A stretch of 40,944 bases of DNA. It comes from Pseudomonadales bacterium (GTDB lineage: Bacteria > Pseudomonadota > Gammaproteobacteria > Pseudomonadales > Ketobacteraceae). Below, piece after piece: positions 34,717 through 40,944 of the stretch; the stretch's first letter is position 1, and each line of letters begins with the position of its first letter. The stretch covers positions 1 to 40,944 of the forward strand of contig JAKSAW010000377.1 in the NCBI GenBank assembly GCA_022361455.1. The letters are read 5' to 3'. Below the pieces are notes generated by a model that worked only from the letters and a program-made list of their open reading frames with translations, was not told the DNA's origin and ran no database searches. The translations under genes and the position numbers were made by a program.

Positions 34717-36096
34717 ATGACAAGCCCTGCTTTACGCACTTATTTGGTTCGCACCGCGAGCTTATTTCTTATCACAGTCTTTGCGAGCACTGGCTTTGCA
34801 ACTAGCGACACCGCTAGCACCCAAAACACGCAAAAACCACAGAAGACCTTTGAAACTCATTTAGACAATGGCTTGAAGGTGATTGTTAGGGAAGATAACC
34901 GCGCGCCCATTATGGTAAGTCAGGTTTGGTACAAAGTAGGTTCTAGCTACGAACCCATTGGTTTAACCGGGATATCTCATGTGGTTGAACATATGCTGTT
35001 TAAGGGCACGCCCAAAGTACCAACCGGTGAATTTTCAAAAATTGTTGCTAAATACGGCGGTTCTGAAAATGCATTCACCTCTTATGACTACACCGGCTAC
35101 TACCAAAAAATGCAGGCCAATAATTTAGCCCTTAGCTTTGAGTTAGAAGCTGACCGCATGCGCAATGCGCTACTGCCGGAAGAAGAATTCAAAAAAGAAA
35201 TCGAAGTCGTCAAAGAGGAGCGTCGCTTACGCACCGACGACAATCCTAATGCACGCACCTATGAACGCTTTATGGCCGCAGCTTATTTATCCAGTGGCTA
35301 CCATCACCCCATTATCGGTTGGATGCACGACTTGAATCGCCTAACTATCGATGACATTAGAAGTTGGTATCAAACTTGGTACGCTCCCAATAACGCAATA
35401 CTCATAGTCGTTGGTGATGTAAACCATGAGGAAGTCTTTTCCCTCGCCAAAGATTACTTCGGCAGTTTAAAGCCAAGTGTCATACCTAAACCACCAACCA
35501 ATATAGAGGCGCCTTCTCTAGGCCTACGCACTGTTAATGTTGAAGTTCCAGCCCAGGTACCAGCCTTATATATGGGATTTAATGTGCCTGGGATCAATAC
35601 CGCAGAAGAAGAGTGGGAAGTCTACGCGTTACGCATGCTTGCTGGCGTATTGGATGGCGGATACAGTGCCCGGATTGAAACCGATATTATCCGCAAACAG
35701 CAAATCGCTGCGAGTGCCGGCGCAGGTTATGGCGGCTTTTCTTTGGGCGACACCTTATTTTATTTAAGCGCTATACCCGCCCAAGGGCATAGCATGGAAG
35801 AAGTTGAACAAGCATTGAATGAGCAGATTACAAAGCTACAAAAAGAGTTGCCAACTGAAGAAGAAATGCAGCGGGTAAAGGCACAGGTTATTTCCGGCAT
35901 CGTATTTCAACAGGATTCAATTTCCAGTCAAGCCAATCAAATAGGGCGCATGGAATCTATTGGTCGGTCATGGCGAGAAATGGAGGTGTTTGCAGACAAG
36001 TTGAGCTCCGTTACTCCTGAACAGGTAAGAGCTGTTGCCGAAAAGTACCTGACTAATAGCCGCAAAACTATCGCCAAACTTATTCCGAAAAGTTAG
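34717..36096 (+). CDS. M16 family zinc metallopeptidase (catalytic subunit)
   Basis: A 459-residue exported peptidase. An N-terminal signal (about 11-28, cleavage near GFA) is followed by an M16 catalytic domain with the inverted zinc motif H88-V-V-E91-H92 and the distal ligand E168 (VKEERR). The C-terminal M16 domain (about 230-440) has GVLDGGYSARIE. In two-subunit M16B enzymes this chain pairs with a non-catalytic partner encoded next to it, which is exactly the arrangement here (9-base gap). The location is probably periplasmic. The substrate is unknown. AGGTAAA lies before the start. Confidence 0.94.
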   Translation: MTSPALRTYLVRTASLFLITVFASTGFATSDTASTQNTQKPQKTFETHLDNGLKVIVREDNRAPIMVSQVWYKVGSSYEPIGLTGISHVVEHMLFKGTPKVPTGEFSKIVAKYGGSENAFTSYDYTGYYQKMQANNLALSFELEADRMRNALLPEEEFKKEIEVVKEERRLRTDDNPNARTYERFMAAAYLSSGYHHPIIGWMHDLNRLTIDDIRSWYQTWYAPNNAILIVVGDVNHEEVFSLAKDYFGSLKPSVIPKPPTNIEAPSLGLRTVNVEVPAQVPALYMGFNVPGINTAEEEWEVYALRMLAGVLDGGYSARIETDIIRKQQIAASAGAGYGGFSLGDTLFYLSAIPAQGHSMEEVEQALNEQITKLQKELPTEEEMQRVKAQVISGIVFQQDSISSQANQIGRMESIGRSWREMEVFADKLSSVTPEQVRAVAEKYLTNSRKTIAKLIPKS

Positions 36097-36105
36097 AGAT
36101 TTAAC

Positions 36106-37485
36106 ATGCCTAGCAATACCTCACCACGATTCAGTCGTAAAACACTTAACATCATTATCATCATGACATCCATCATGATTTTAATGTTCCTAAATTTACC
36201 GGGAAGCAAGCCTCCCATTGAAGAGAGAGCACCGGTTTCCGAACCAATCAGCGAAGCACAAAATGCCGAGCTATTCACTGAAGAGGACTCTAGTGGCGCC
36301 ACGCTTAGCTCTATCGCCATTATTGAAAGCAAGCCAGTGAAAAGCCATCAAATCGACATCGAAACCTGGAACACCAACAAAGGCGCAAAGGTTTTATTTG
36401 TTGAATCTCACGAAGTACCGATGCTCGACATTCGTCTGGTATTTAATGCCGGTAGTGCTAGAGATGGAAATCAGCCAGGTATCGCTCGTTTTACTAATGC
36501 GATGTTAAATGAAGGCACCGAAAAATATTCAGTTGATGATATAGCGAAGCGCTTCGAAGGCTTAGGTGCAAGCTTTAGCAATGGCGCCTATCGAGATATG
36601 GCGGTGGTATCGTTAAGATCTTTATCTGACCCTAAGTTTCGAGACAGTGCCCTGGATATGTTCTACGAAGTTGTTGCCAAGCCTAATTTTCCGGAAGAGA
36701 GTTTAGAACGTATTCGTAAACAGCTATTAATTGCCCTTGAACGACAAAAGCAACGGCCTGGAAGTGTGGCATCAAATGCTTTTTTTGAACATCTATATGG
36801 TGACCACCCGTATGGGATTGAGGGTGGCGGAACAACAGAAAGTTTACCCGCTATTAATAAACAGGCGCTCATAGATTTCCATCAGCGTTATTACGTCGCT
36901 AGCAATGTTGTTATTGCAATTGTTGGTGATCTATCAAAAGAGCAAGCAAATGTTATTTCTCAAAATATCGATGAGGTTCTAGTTCAAGGTGCCCCTGCAG
37001 CTCGCCTGCCCACGCCACAAGGTTTGACAGAAAACCTTGCTATTCACAAAGCATTTCCTTCTTCGCAAAGTCATGTACTCTTCGGTACGACCAGTATCAA
37101 ACGTAGCGATCCAAGTCGCTATGCATTATCAGTTGGCAACGAGATATTAGGCGGTGGCGGTTTTAGCTCGCGTCTAAATCAAATTATTCGTCAGGATAAG
37201 GGTCTTGCTTATAGCGTTTATAGTTATTTTTCTGCCATGGGTGCAGAAGGGCCTTTTATAATGGGTTTACAAACTCGAAATGATCAACGCGAAAAAGCCC
37301 TAGCAATAATAAAAGAAACCCTTGAGGAATTTGTTAGCGAAGGTCCAACACAGCAGGAGTTAGACGATGCTAAGCAAAACATTATCAACAGCTTTCCGTT
37401 AAGTGTTGCTAGCAACAGCAATATGGTTAGCAATTTGGGCGCCATTGGTTTTTATGATTTGCCACTAGACTATTTAGACCAATAG
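36106..37485 (+). CDS. M16 family non-catalytic partner, cut short by in-frame TAG
   Basis: A 459-residue frame that starts 9 bases after the catalytic M16 gene. An N-terminal membrane anchor (about 13-31) is followed by two M16-like domains. The zinc motif is absent: where HxxEH should stand the sequence reads GIARFTNAML. The C-terminal domain has the substrate-binding segment SSRLNQIIRQDKGLAYSVYS. This matches the known division of labour in heterodimeric M16B peptidases. The reading frame stops at TAG 37483-37485, just after GFYDLPLDYLDQ, where family members continue for another helix and strand. The same frame continues open downstream (see next entry), so the product is probably truncated. 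Confidence 0.88.
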   Translation: MPSNTSPRFSRKTLNIIIIMTSIMILMFLNLPGSKPPIEERAPVSEPISEAQNAELFTEEDSSGATLSSIAIIESKPVKSHQIDIETWNTNKGAKVLFVESHEVPMLDIRLVFNAGSARDGNQPGIARFTNAMLNEGTEKYSVDDIAKRFEGLGASFSNGAYRDMAVVSLRSLSDPKFRDSALDMFYEVVAKPNFPEESLERIRKQLLIALERQKQRPGSVASNAFFEHLYGDHPYGIEGGGTTESLPAINKQALIDFHQRYYVASNVVIAIVGDLSKEQANVISQNIDEVLVQGAPAARLPTPQGLTENLAIHKAFPSSQSHVLFGTTSIKRSDPSRYALSVGNEILGGGGFSSRLNQIIRQDKGLAYSVYSYFSAMGAEGPFIMGLQTRNDQREKALAIIKETLEEFVSEGPTQQELDDAKQNIINSFPLSVASNSNMVSNLGAIGFYDLPLDYLDQ

Positions 37486-37665
37486 TTACGACACATCGAA
37501 AAGGTAGAGATTGAAGATATTAAGCAAGCCTTCAAGAACATCATCGACATGAATCAAATGTTGACCGTTATTGTTGGTCCTGAAAATCAACCTGCCACGA
37601 ACAAAGATAACAAAGAACAAAATAGCAACAAGAGCAGCGAAGATGCCACGCCAAAAAGCAGTTAG
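37486..37665 (+). pseudogene. In-frame 3' continuation of the M16 partner gene beyond the TAG
   Basis: Immediately after TAG 37483-37485, the same frame stays open for 59 codons and ends at TAG 37663-37665. Its first part reads LRHIEKVEIEDIKQAF and then MLTVIVGPE, the normal C-terminal helix plus strand of M16 domains. It closes with a Lys/Asn/Ser-rich tail. No start codon or ribosome site precedes it. A single nonsense change (or base-calling error) in a 519-codon gene explains it best. Regulated read-through is the alternative. Confidence 0.75.
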
Positions 37666-38221
37666 TAGCACTCAACAACTTCGTATCATTGGCGGTGAAT
37701 GGCGAGGCCGAAAACTAACGTTTAAACCGGAACAGGGTCTTCGGCCAACCTTGGATCGCTTTCGAGAAACGCTTTTTAATTGGCTAATGTTCGACGCCGA
37801 AGGGGCTCACTGTTTGGATCTGTTTGCCGGTAGTGGTGCCCTTGGACTAGAAGCATTGTCCAGAGGCGCTGCTGCTGTGACCTTTGTTGAAAAATCAAAT
37901 CAAGCTGCGCAACAAATAAAACAGCATTTAACAACACTTAAGTGCGAACGCGGCACCGTTGTAAATAACTCAGCCCAAGCCTACTTAGAAAACCATACCG
38001 CTGGCTTTGATATTATTTTCCTAGATCCTCCTTTCCATCAAGATCTACTTGAGAACACACTTACGCTATTAATTGAAAATAGTTATATAAACGAACATGG
38101 TTATATCTATATCGAAGCGGAAAGCTCCTTTGAACTTCCGTCGCTACCCAACAGCTGGCAACTGAAACGTGAAAAACAAGTTAAAAACAAAGTATTTTTT
38201 CTGCTCCAAAAGACTACCTAA
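37643..38221 (+). CDS. rsmD: RsmD, 16S rRNA (guanine-966-N2)-methyltransferase
   Basis: A 192-residue class I methyltransferase. N-terminal IIGGEWRGRKL and RPTLDRFRETLFNWL are RsmD signatures. The SAM loop is DLFAGSGALG (59-68), and the catalytic motif DPPF stands at 128-131. The frame is open upstream to 37571, but ATG 37643 gives the family length and the PRQK start. This start overlaps the natural end of the M16 partner frame by 23 bases. The enzyme methylates G966 on assembled 30S particles. Confidence 0.95.
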   Translation: MPRQKAVSSTQQLRIIGGEWRGRKLTFKPEQGLRPTLDRFRETLFNWLMFDAEGAHCLDLFAGSGALGLEALSRGAAAVTFVEKSNQAAQQIKQHLTTLKCERGTVVNNSAQAYLENHTAGFDIIFLDPPFHQDLLENTLTLLIENSYINEHGYIYIEAESSFELPSLPNSWQLKREKQVKNKVFFLLQKTT

Positions 38222-38258
38222 AATTAATTTCACCGCAATTCAATGGCTTAAAAATCCC

Positions 38259-38339
38259 AGCCCCTAAAGGGCTTAGATCTCACGGTTGTCAGATACCGCC
38301 CCTAATGTCTATCCTTATTTAATCAGCACCAATGGGCGG
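38259..38339 (+). promoter_or_regulatory. Two hairpins before the HDOD gene, one covering its ribosome site
   Basis: AGCCC-CTAAA-GGGCT (38259-38273) is a small stem after rsmD without a T-run. CCGCCC (38296-38301) is complementary to GGGCGG (38334-38339), which overlaps the GGGAG ribosome site located about ten bases before ATG 38351. If the RNA folds this way the start would be partly masked. Seen by inspection only. Confidence 0.35.
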
Positions 38340-38350
38340 GAGTTTACGCA

Positions 38351-39745
38351 ATGTCTATTTCAAGTAAGGTAGAAAAATGCCTCGCTGAGCAGGGGATTAA
38401 TTATCAAGTGGTTAATAGTGAAGACCTTATGCCAATGCACGAGTTAAAAAGCATTAGTTCAGTTTCAGGTGAAGCAGTAGCAATCAGCGTCATGTTGAAC
38501 GATAGCCTAGGGCGATTACAAGTATTGCTGCCAAAGGACACGTTCCTTAACTTATCCGAGCTCTGCGAGCAACTCGGCCGTAACTTACAAGCGCTGAGTC
38601 CTGAAGAACAAGAGCGCCTTGCTTCTGAGCAAGGCGCAGAAACCTTACCTGCTATTCCCTCACTTTATAATTTACCCATTGTGGTGGATGCGACCTTAAT
38701 GGAAAGCGAGAAAATATATCTCGATTCAGGACATGAAGGTTTCTACGTTGAACTAAGCCACGACGAGTTTAAGAAAGCCTTAGGCCAAGCAGACGTTGGT
38801 AACTTTTGTATTCCTATCGCTCAACTTAAAGATTCAATACAAAAAGATGATCGCGCTGAAATTGAATCAGCAGTACAGCAATTCACAACGCTTAGAATCA
38901 AGCAACGACTTGATCAAACATTGGAAATGCCTCCGCTACCAGATTCAGCAGAGCGCATTATTCAATTGCGCTTAGATCCCGAAGCTGGTGTTGGCGAATT
39001 AGCAGAGATTGTAGAAAAAGATCCCAGCCTGGCAGCTCAGGTAGTAAGCTGGGCCAGCTCCCCTTACTACGCAGCACCTGGCACCATTCGTTCAGTACAC
39101 GATGCAGTGGTACGTGTATTAGGCTTTGACTTAGTCATCAACCTTGCTCTTGGCTTAGCACTCGGCAAATCTTTGGAAGTACCTAAAGATGGTGTCTATG
39201 GCGTTAATCCTTACTGGCAAGAATCGGTTTATACAGCAGCCATGGCAGAAGCTTTAGTTAAAGCAATATCAGCTGATCATCGCCCTTCTTTAGGTTTAAC
39301 CTATCTAAGCGGCTTGCTGCATAATTATGGTTACCTAGTACTGGCCCATGTTTTCCCACCGCACTATGAATTGGTTAATCGTTATATCGAGGCAAACCCT
39401 CACATCAACCATTCATATCTAGAGCGCCATTTAATAGGTGTGTGTCGTGAGCAGATTGGCGCACTATTAATGGAATCTTGGGGAATGCCTGAAGAAGTAG
39501 TGAAAGGTATTCGTTGGAGTCACACTTTGGACTATGAAGATGAGAATTGCGAGTACTCAAGAATTCTCTATGTGGCTACCAACATGCTGAAAAGTCAGGG
39601 GCTATATCAAGGTGATCCTGAACCTATTCCAGCGCAAGCCTTTGCAAGCTTAAGTTTGGACCCTGTGGATGCTGAAGCCGCTCTCGAAAAAATCGTAGAA
39701 AGCAAAGACGATCTCATCAATATGGCGCGAAATCTTGGCGGTTAG
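38351..39745 (+). CDS. YbaK/aminoacyl-tRNA-deacylase-like domain fused to HDOD domain
   Basis: A 464-residue soluble protein. Residues about 1-145 resemble the YbaK/ProX editing fold (LQVLLPKDTFLNLSEL, IPSLYNLPIVVDATLME). The usual lysine-containing strand reads EAVAISVML, so the catalytic Lys appears to be missing. Residues about 190-400 form an HDOD domain (MPPLPDSAERIIQLRLDP, LLHNYG with HN at 324-325 in place of HD). HDOD proteins act as signalling scaffolds, often linked to motility or c-di-GMP. Fusions of this type are annotated in pseudomonads. The stop overlaps the convergent next gene by four bases. Confidence 0.88.
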   Translation: MSISSKVEKCLAEQGINYQVVNSEDLMPMHELKSISSVSGEAVAISVMLNDSLGRLQVLLPKDTFLNLSELCEQLGRNLQALSPEEQERLASEQGAETLPAIPSLYNLPIVVDATLMESEKIYLDSGHEGFYVELSHDEFKKALGQADVGNFCIPIAQLKDSIQKDDRAEIESAVQQFTTLRIKQRLDQTLEMPPLPDSAERIIQLRLDPEAGVGELAEIVEKDPSLAAQVVSWASSPYYAAPGTIRSVHDAVVRVLGFDLVINLALGLALGKSLEVPKDGVYGVNPYWQESVYTAAMAEALVKAISADHRPSLGLTYLSGLLHNYGYLVLAHVFPPHYELVNRYIEANPHINHSYLERHLIGVCREQIGALLMESWGMPEEVVKGIRWSHTLDYEDENCEYSRILYVATNMLKSQGLYQGDPEPIPAQAFASLSLDPVDAEAALEKIVESKDDLINMARNLGG

Positions 39746-40578
39746 TTCTCCGCTAAGCTGATGTTTTCAGGTATTTGCGATCTTGCTTCGCGAATACTTG
39801 AAAGCATGACATTGTGGCTAATTTTCATAAAGCGCAAAAACTCTGGTTCACCAAAGGCCGTCACTAATTCGTTTAACTGGTTGCTTGGGGTGCGCTTAAA
39901 TAGATACAGATAAAAGATAAGTGCTTTACCATCAATTTCTTCACCCACTCGTTGTCGGTAGCTGGCCAATTCCTTATCTAAAATTTTTTCTTCAAGTACC
40001 TCGTTAGACTTAACCCAAGACACCGATGTTAATAGGCTTTTTCGAAGCTCAACTTTTAAATCGGCTTCAATATCAGATTGCTTCAGGTTCTCATCAAGCT
40101 TCACGACCATATCCACGCGCGATCCCCGTGGAGTAGTATTCTTTAGCTTTGCTTTATAGCTACGAATGTCCGCTCGGATATACTCGCTTTCAGTACCTTC
40201 CTGAAGGTTATGAAACTTTTTAATTTGCGGTTGCTTGAATATCTGATGAATTTTTCTCAGCTCCTCTAGTTCAAATTCCTTTGCTAGAGCGGCCATTAAG
40301 GTTTTCTTTAAGGTAGGTGTCGAGAAATTGTATTCAAGGTCTTGGCGAACAACCTTTAATTCTTTTGCGTCGAAGGGTACAGGTGTTGCTTCCAGATTCT
40401 GTAATTCTTGATCAATCCAATCAGGAATTTGGTATAACAGCTCTATCACACCTGCTTGCTTAAGAATATTCTGAATCATTAAGTTTTCGGCGGTGGTCTC
40501 TAGATCAGACGCTTGGGCCCCTGATTGAAAGCTGACTAGAAGTACTAGCATCCACCCAAAACGCTTCAGAATATTCAT
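39742..40578 (-). CDS. Secreted protein of unknown function
   Basis: A 278-residue protein not recognised by me. It has an N-terminal signal (hydrophobic about 7-20, likely cleavage after AQA near residue 23). The mature part is predominantly helical and charged, with many Glu, Lys and Leu residues, no cysteine and no obvious catalytic motif. It could be a periplasmic helical domain akin to DUF2059-type proteins, but I cannot support that. It starts only 3 bases after the symporter stop on the same strand, so the two are probably co-transcribed. Confidence 0.8.
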   Translation of the reverse strand: MNILKRFGWMLVLLVSFQSGAQASDLETTAENLMIQNILKQAGVIELLYQIPDWIDQELQNLEATPVPFDAKELKVVRQDLEYNFSTPTLKKTLMAALAKEFELEELRKIHQIFKQPQIKKFHNLQEGTESEYIRADIRSYKAKLKNTTPRGSRVDMVVKLDENLKQSDIEADLKVELRKSLLTSVSWVKSNEVLEEKILDKELASYRQRVGEEIDGKALIFYLYLFKRTPSNQLNELVTAFGEPEFLRFMKISHNVMLSSIREARSQIPENISLAEN

Positions 40579-40581
40579 AAT

Positions 40582-40944
40582 TTAAGCCCTCTGAGCGACA
40601 ACATCGTCGCTATAAAATCTATCCAGATCGATGGCGTCTTCCGTGCGCGCTACTGCAGTGGTGACCGCTGCATCGCCAGTCACATTAACCGCTGTTCGAA
40701 TCATATCGAGGATTCTATCCACCCCTAATATCAAACCAATCGCTTCTGCTGGCAAACCTACCTGACCCAAAACCATTGCCAACGTAATCATTCCCGCACT
40801 GGGTACCGCAGCTGTTCCAATCGAAGCCAAAGTAGCGGTAGCAATCACCGCTAGAAAATCTCCCATAGTGAGATCAATACCATAAGCACTTGCGATAAAT
40901 ACCGTTGCCACACCTTGCATAATGGCGGTGCCATCCATATTCAC
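40582..40944 (-). CDS. Dicarboxylate/amino acid:cation symporter, C-terminal part (5' end outside window)
   Basis: The last 120 codons of a DAACS/SDF-family transporter (GltP/DctA/GltPh type). The frame is open to the right edge, so the start is missing. The NMDGTA motif, the hydrophobic hairpin 2 ([13 protein letters not shown]) and [19 protein letters not shown] are hallmark substrate- and sodium-binding elements of the family. It imports glutamate, aspartate or C4-dicarboxylates with sodium or protons. The exact substrate cannot be read here. Confidence 0.95.
   Translation of the reverse strand: MNMDGTAIMQGVATVFIASAYGIDLTMGDFLAVIATATLASIGTAAVPSAGMITLAMVLGQVGLPAEAIGLILGVDRILDMIRTAVNVTGDAAVTTAVARTEDAIDLDRFYSDDVVAQRA

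Noticed and set aside
1..40944. CRISPR arrays, tRNA/rRNA genes, insertion sequences, prophage
   Set aside because: No regularly spaced direct repeats, tRNA-like cloverleaf segments, transposase or phage genes were seen on reading both strands.

Overview
The window reads as chromosomal DNA of a marine-type gammaproteobacterium in the Pseudomonadales/Oceanospirillales neighbourhood. I infer this from protein signatures and from gene order. Three blocks known from Pseudomonas genomes are present: pilG-H-I-J / gshB-tonB-yqgE-ruvX-pyrR-pyrB-pyrC', pilU-pilT / yggS-proC-yggT-yggU / metX-metW-DUF4426-rdgB-hemW, and trmB-thiG-thiS / rpoH-ftsX-ftsE-ftsY / M16-M16-rsmD. Base composition looks lower in GC than Pseudomonas. 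I cannot name a genus. No IS element, prophage, CRISPR array, tRNA or rRNA gene is visible.

Layout. Positions 1-3517 (minus strand) hold the twitching-chemosensory genes pilG, pilH, pilI and a 3'-truncated pilJ. A 513-base divergent leader (3518-4030) separates them from a plus-strand run, 4031-10004: glutathione synthetase, a TonB3-like protein, YqgE, RuvX and the pyrimidine genes pyrR, pyrB and a metal-site-dead pyrC'. A clear hairpin terminator follows at 10020-10042. Positions 10076-13439 (minus) carry two accessory genes, a 7TMR-DISM diguanylate cyclase and a diiron ferritin-like protein. pilU and pilT follow (minus, 13680-15983). Positions 16247-24977 (plus) hold yggS, proC, yggT, yggU, a dynamin-like GTPase placed inside the otherwise conserved block, metX, metW, a DUF4426 lipoprotein-like/secreted protein, rdgB and hemW. 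Positions 24990-30353 (minus) hold a 59-residue stand-alone ClpX-type zinc finger, a 971-residue exported protease/propeller/barrel protein, trmB, thiG, thiS and a DUF423 membrane protein. rpoH, ftsX, ftsE and ftsY occupy 30528-34586 (minus). Two M16 peptidase-family genes and rsmD occupy 34717-38221 (plus), then a YbaK-HDOD protein. A secreted protein of unknown function and the 3' end of a dicarboxylate/amino-acid:cation symporter close the window on the minus strand.

How the genes work together. The two type IV pilus loci (PilG/H/I/J signalling and the PilT/PilU retraction motors) lie about 10 kb apart, with a TonB homologue beside one of them and a c-di-GMP synthase beside the other. This fits surface-motility control. 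Housekeeping neighbours supply glutathione, pyrimidines, proline, methionine, thiamine thiazole, nucleotide-pool cleaning, tRNA/rRNA methylation, cell division and SRP targeting, and the heat-shock sigma factor. rpoH has a near-ideal sigma-E type promoter (31430-31457), linking envelope stress to the heat-shock response.

Points most worth a second look: an in-frame TAG that cuts the non-catalytic M16 partner 59 codons before its natural end; the short ClpX-zinc-finger gene next to the exported protease/barrel gene; the inserted dynamin-like GTPase; the diiron protein; and several strong intergenic hairpins.
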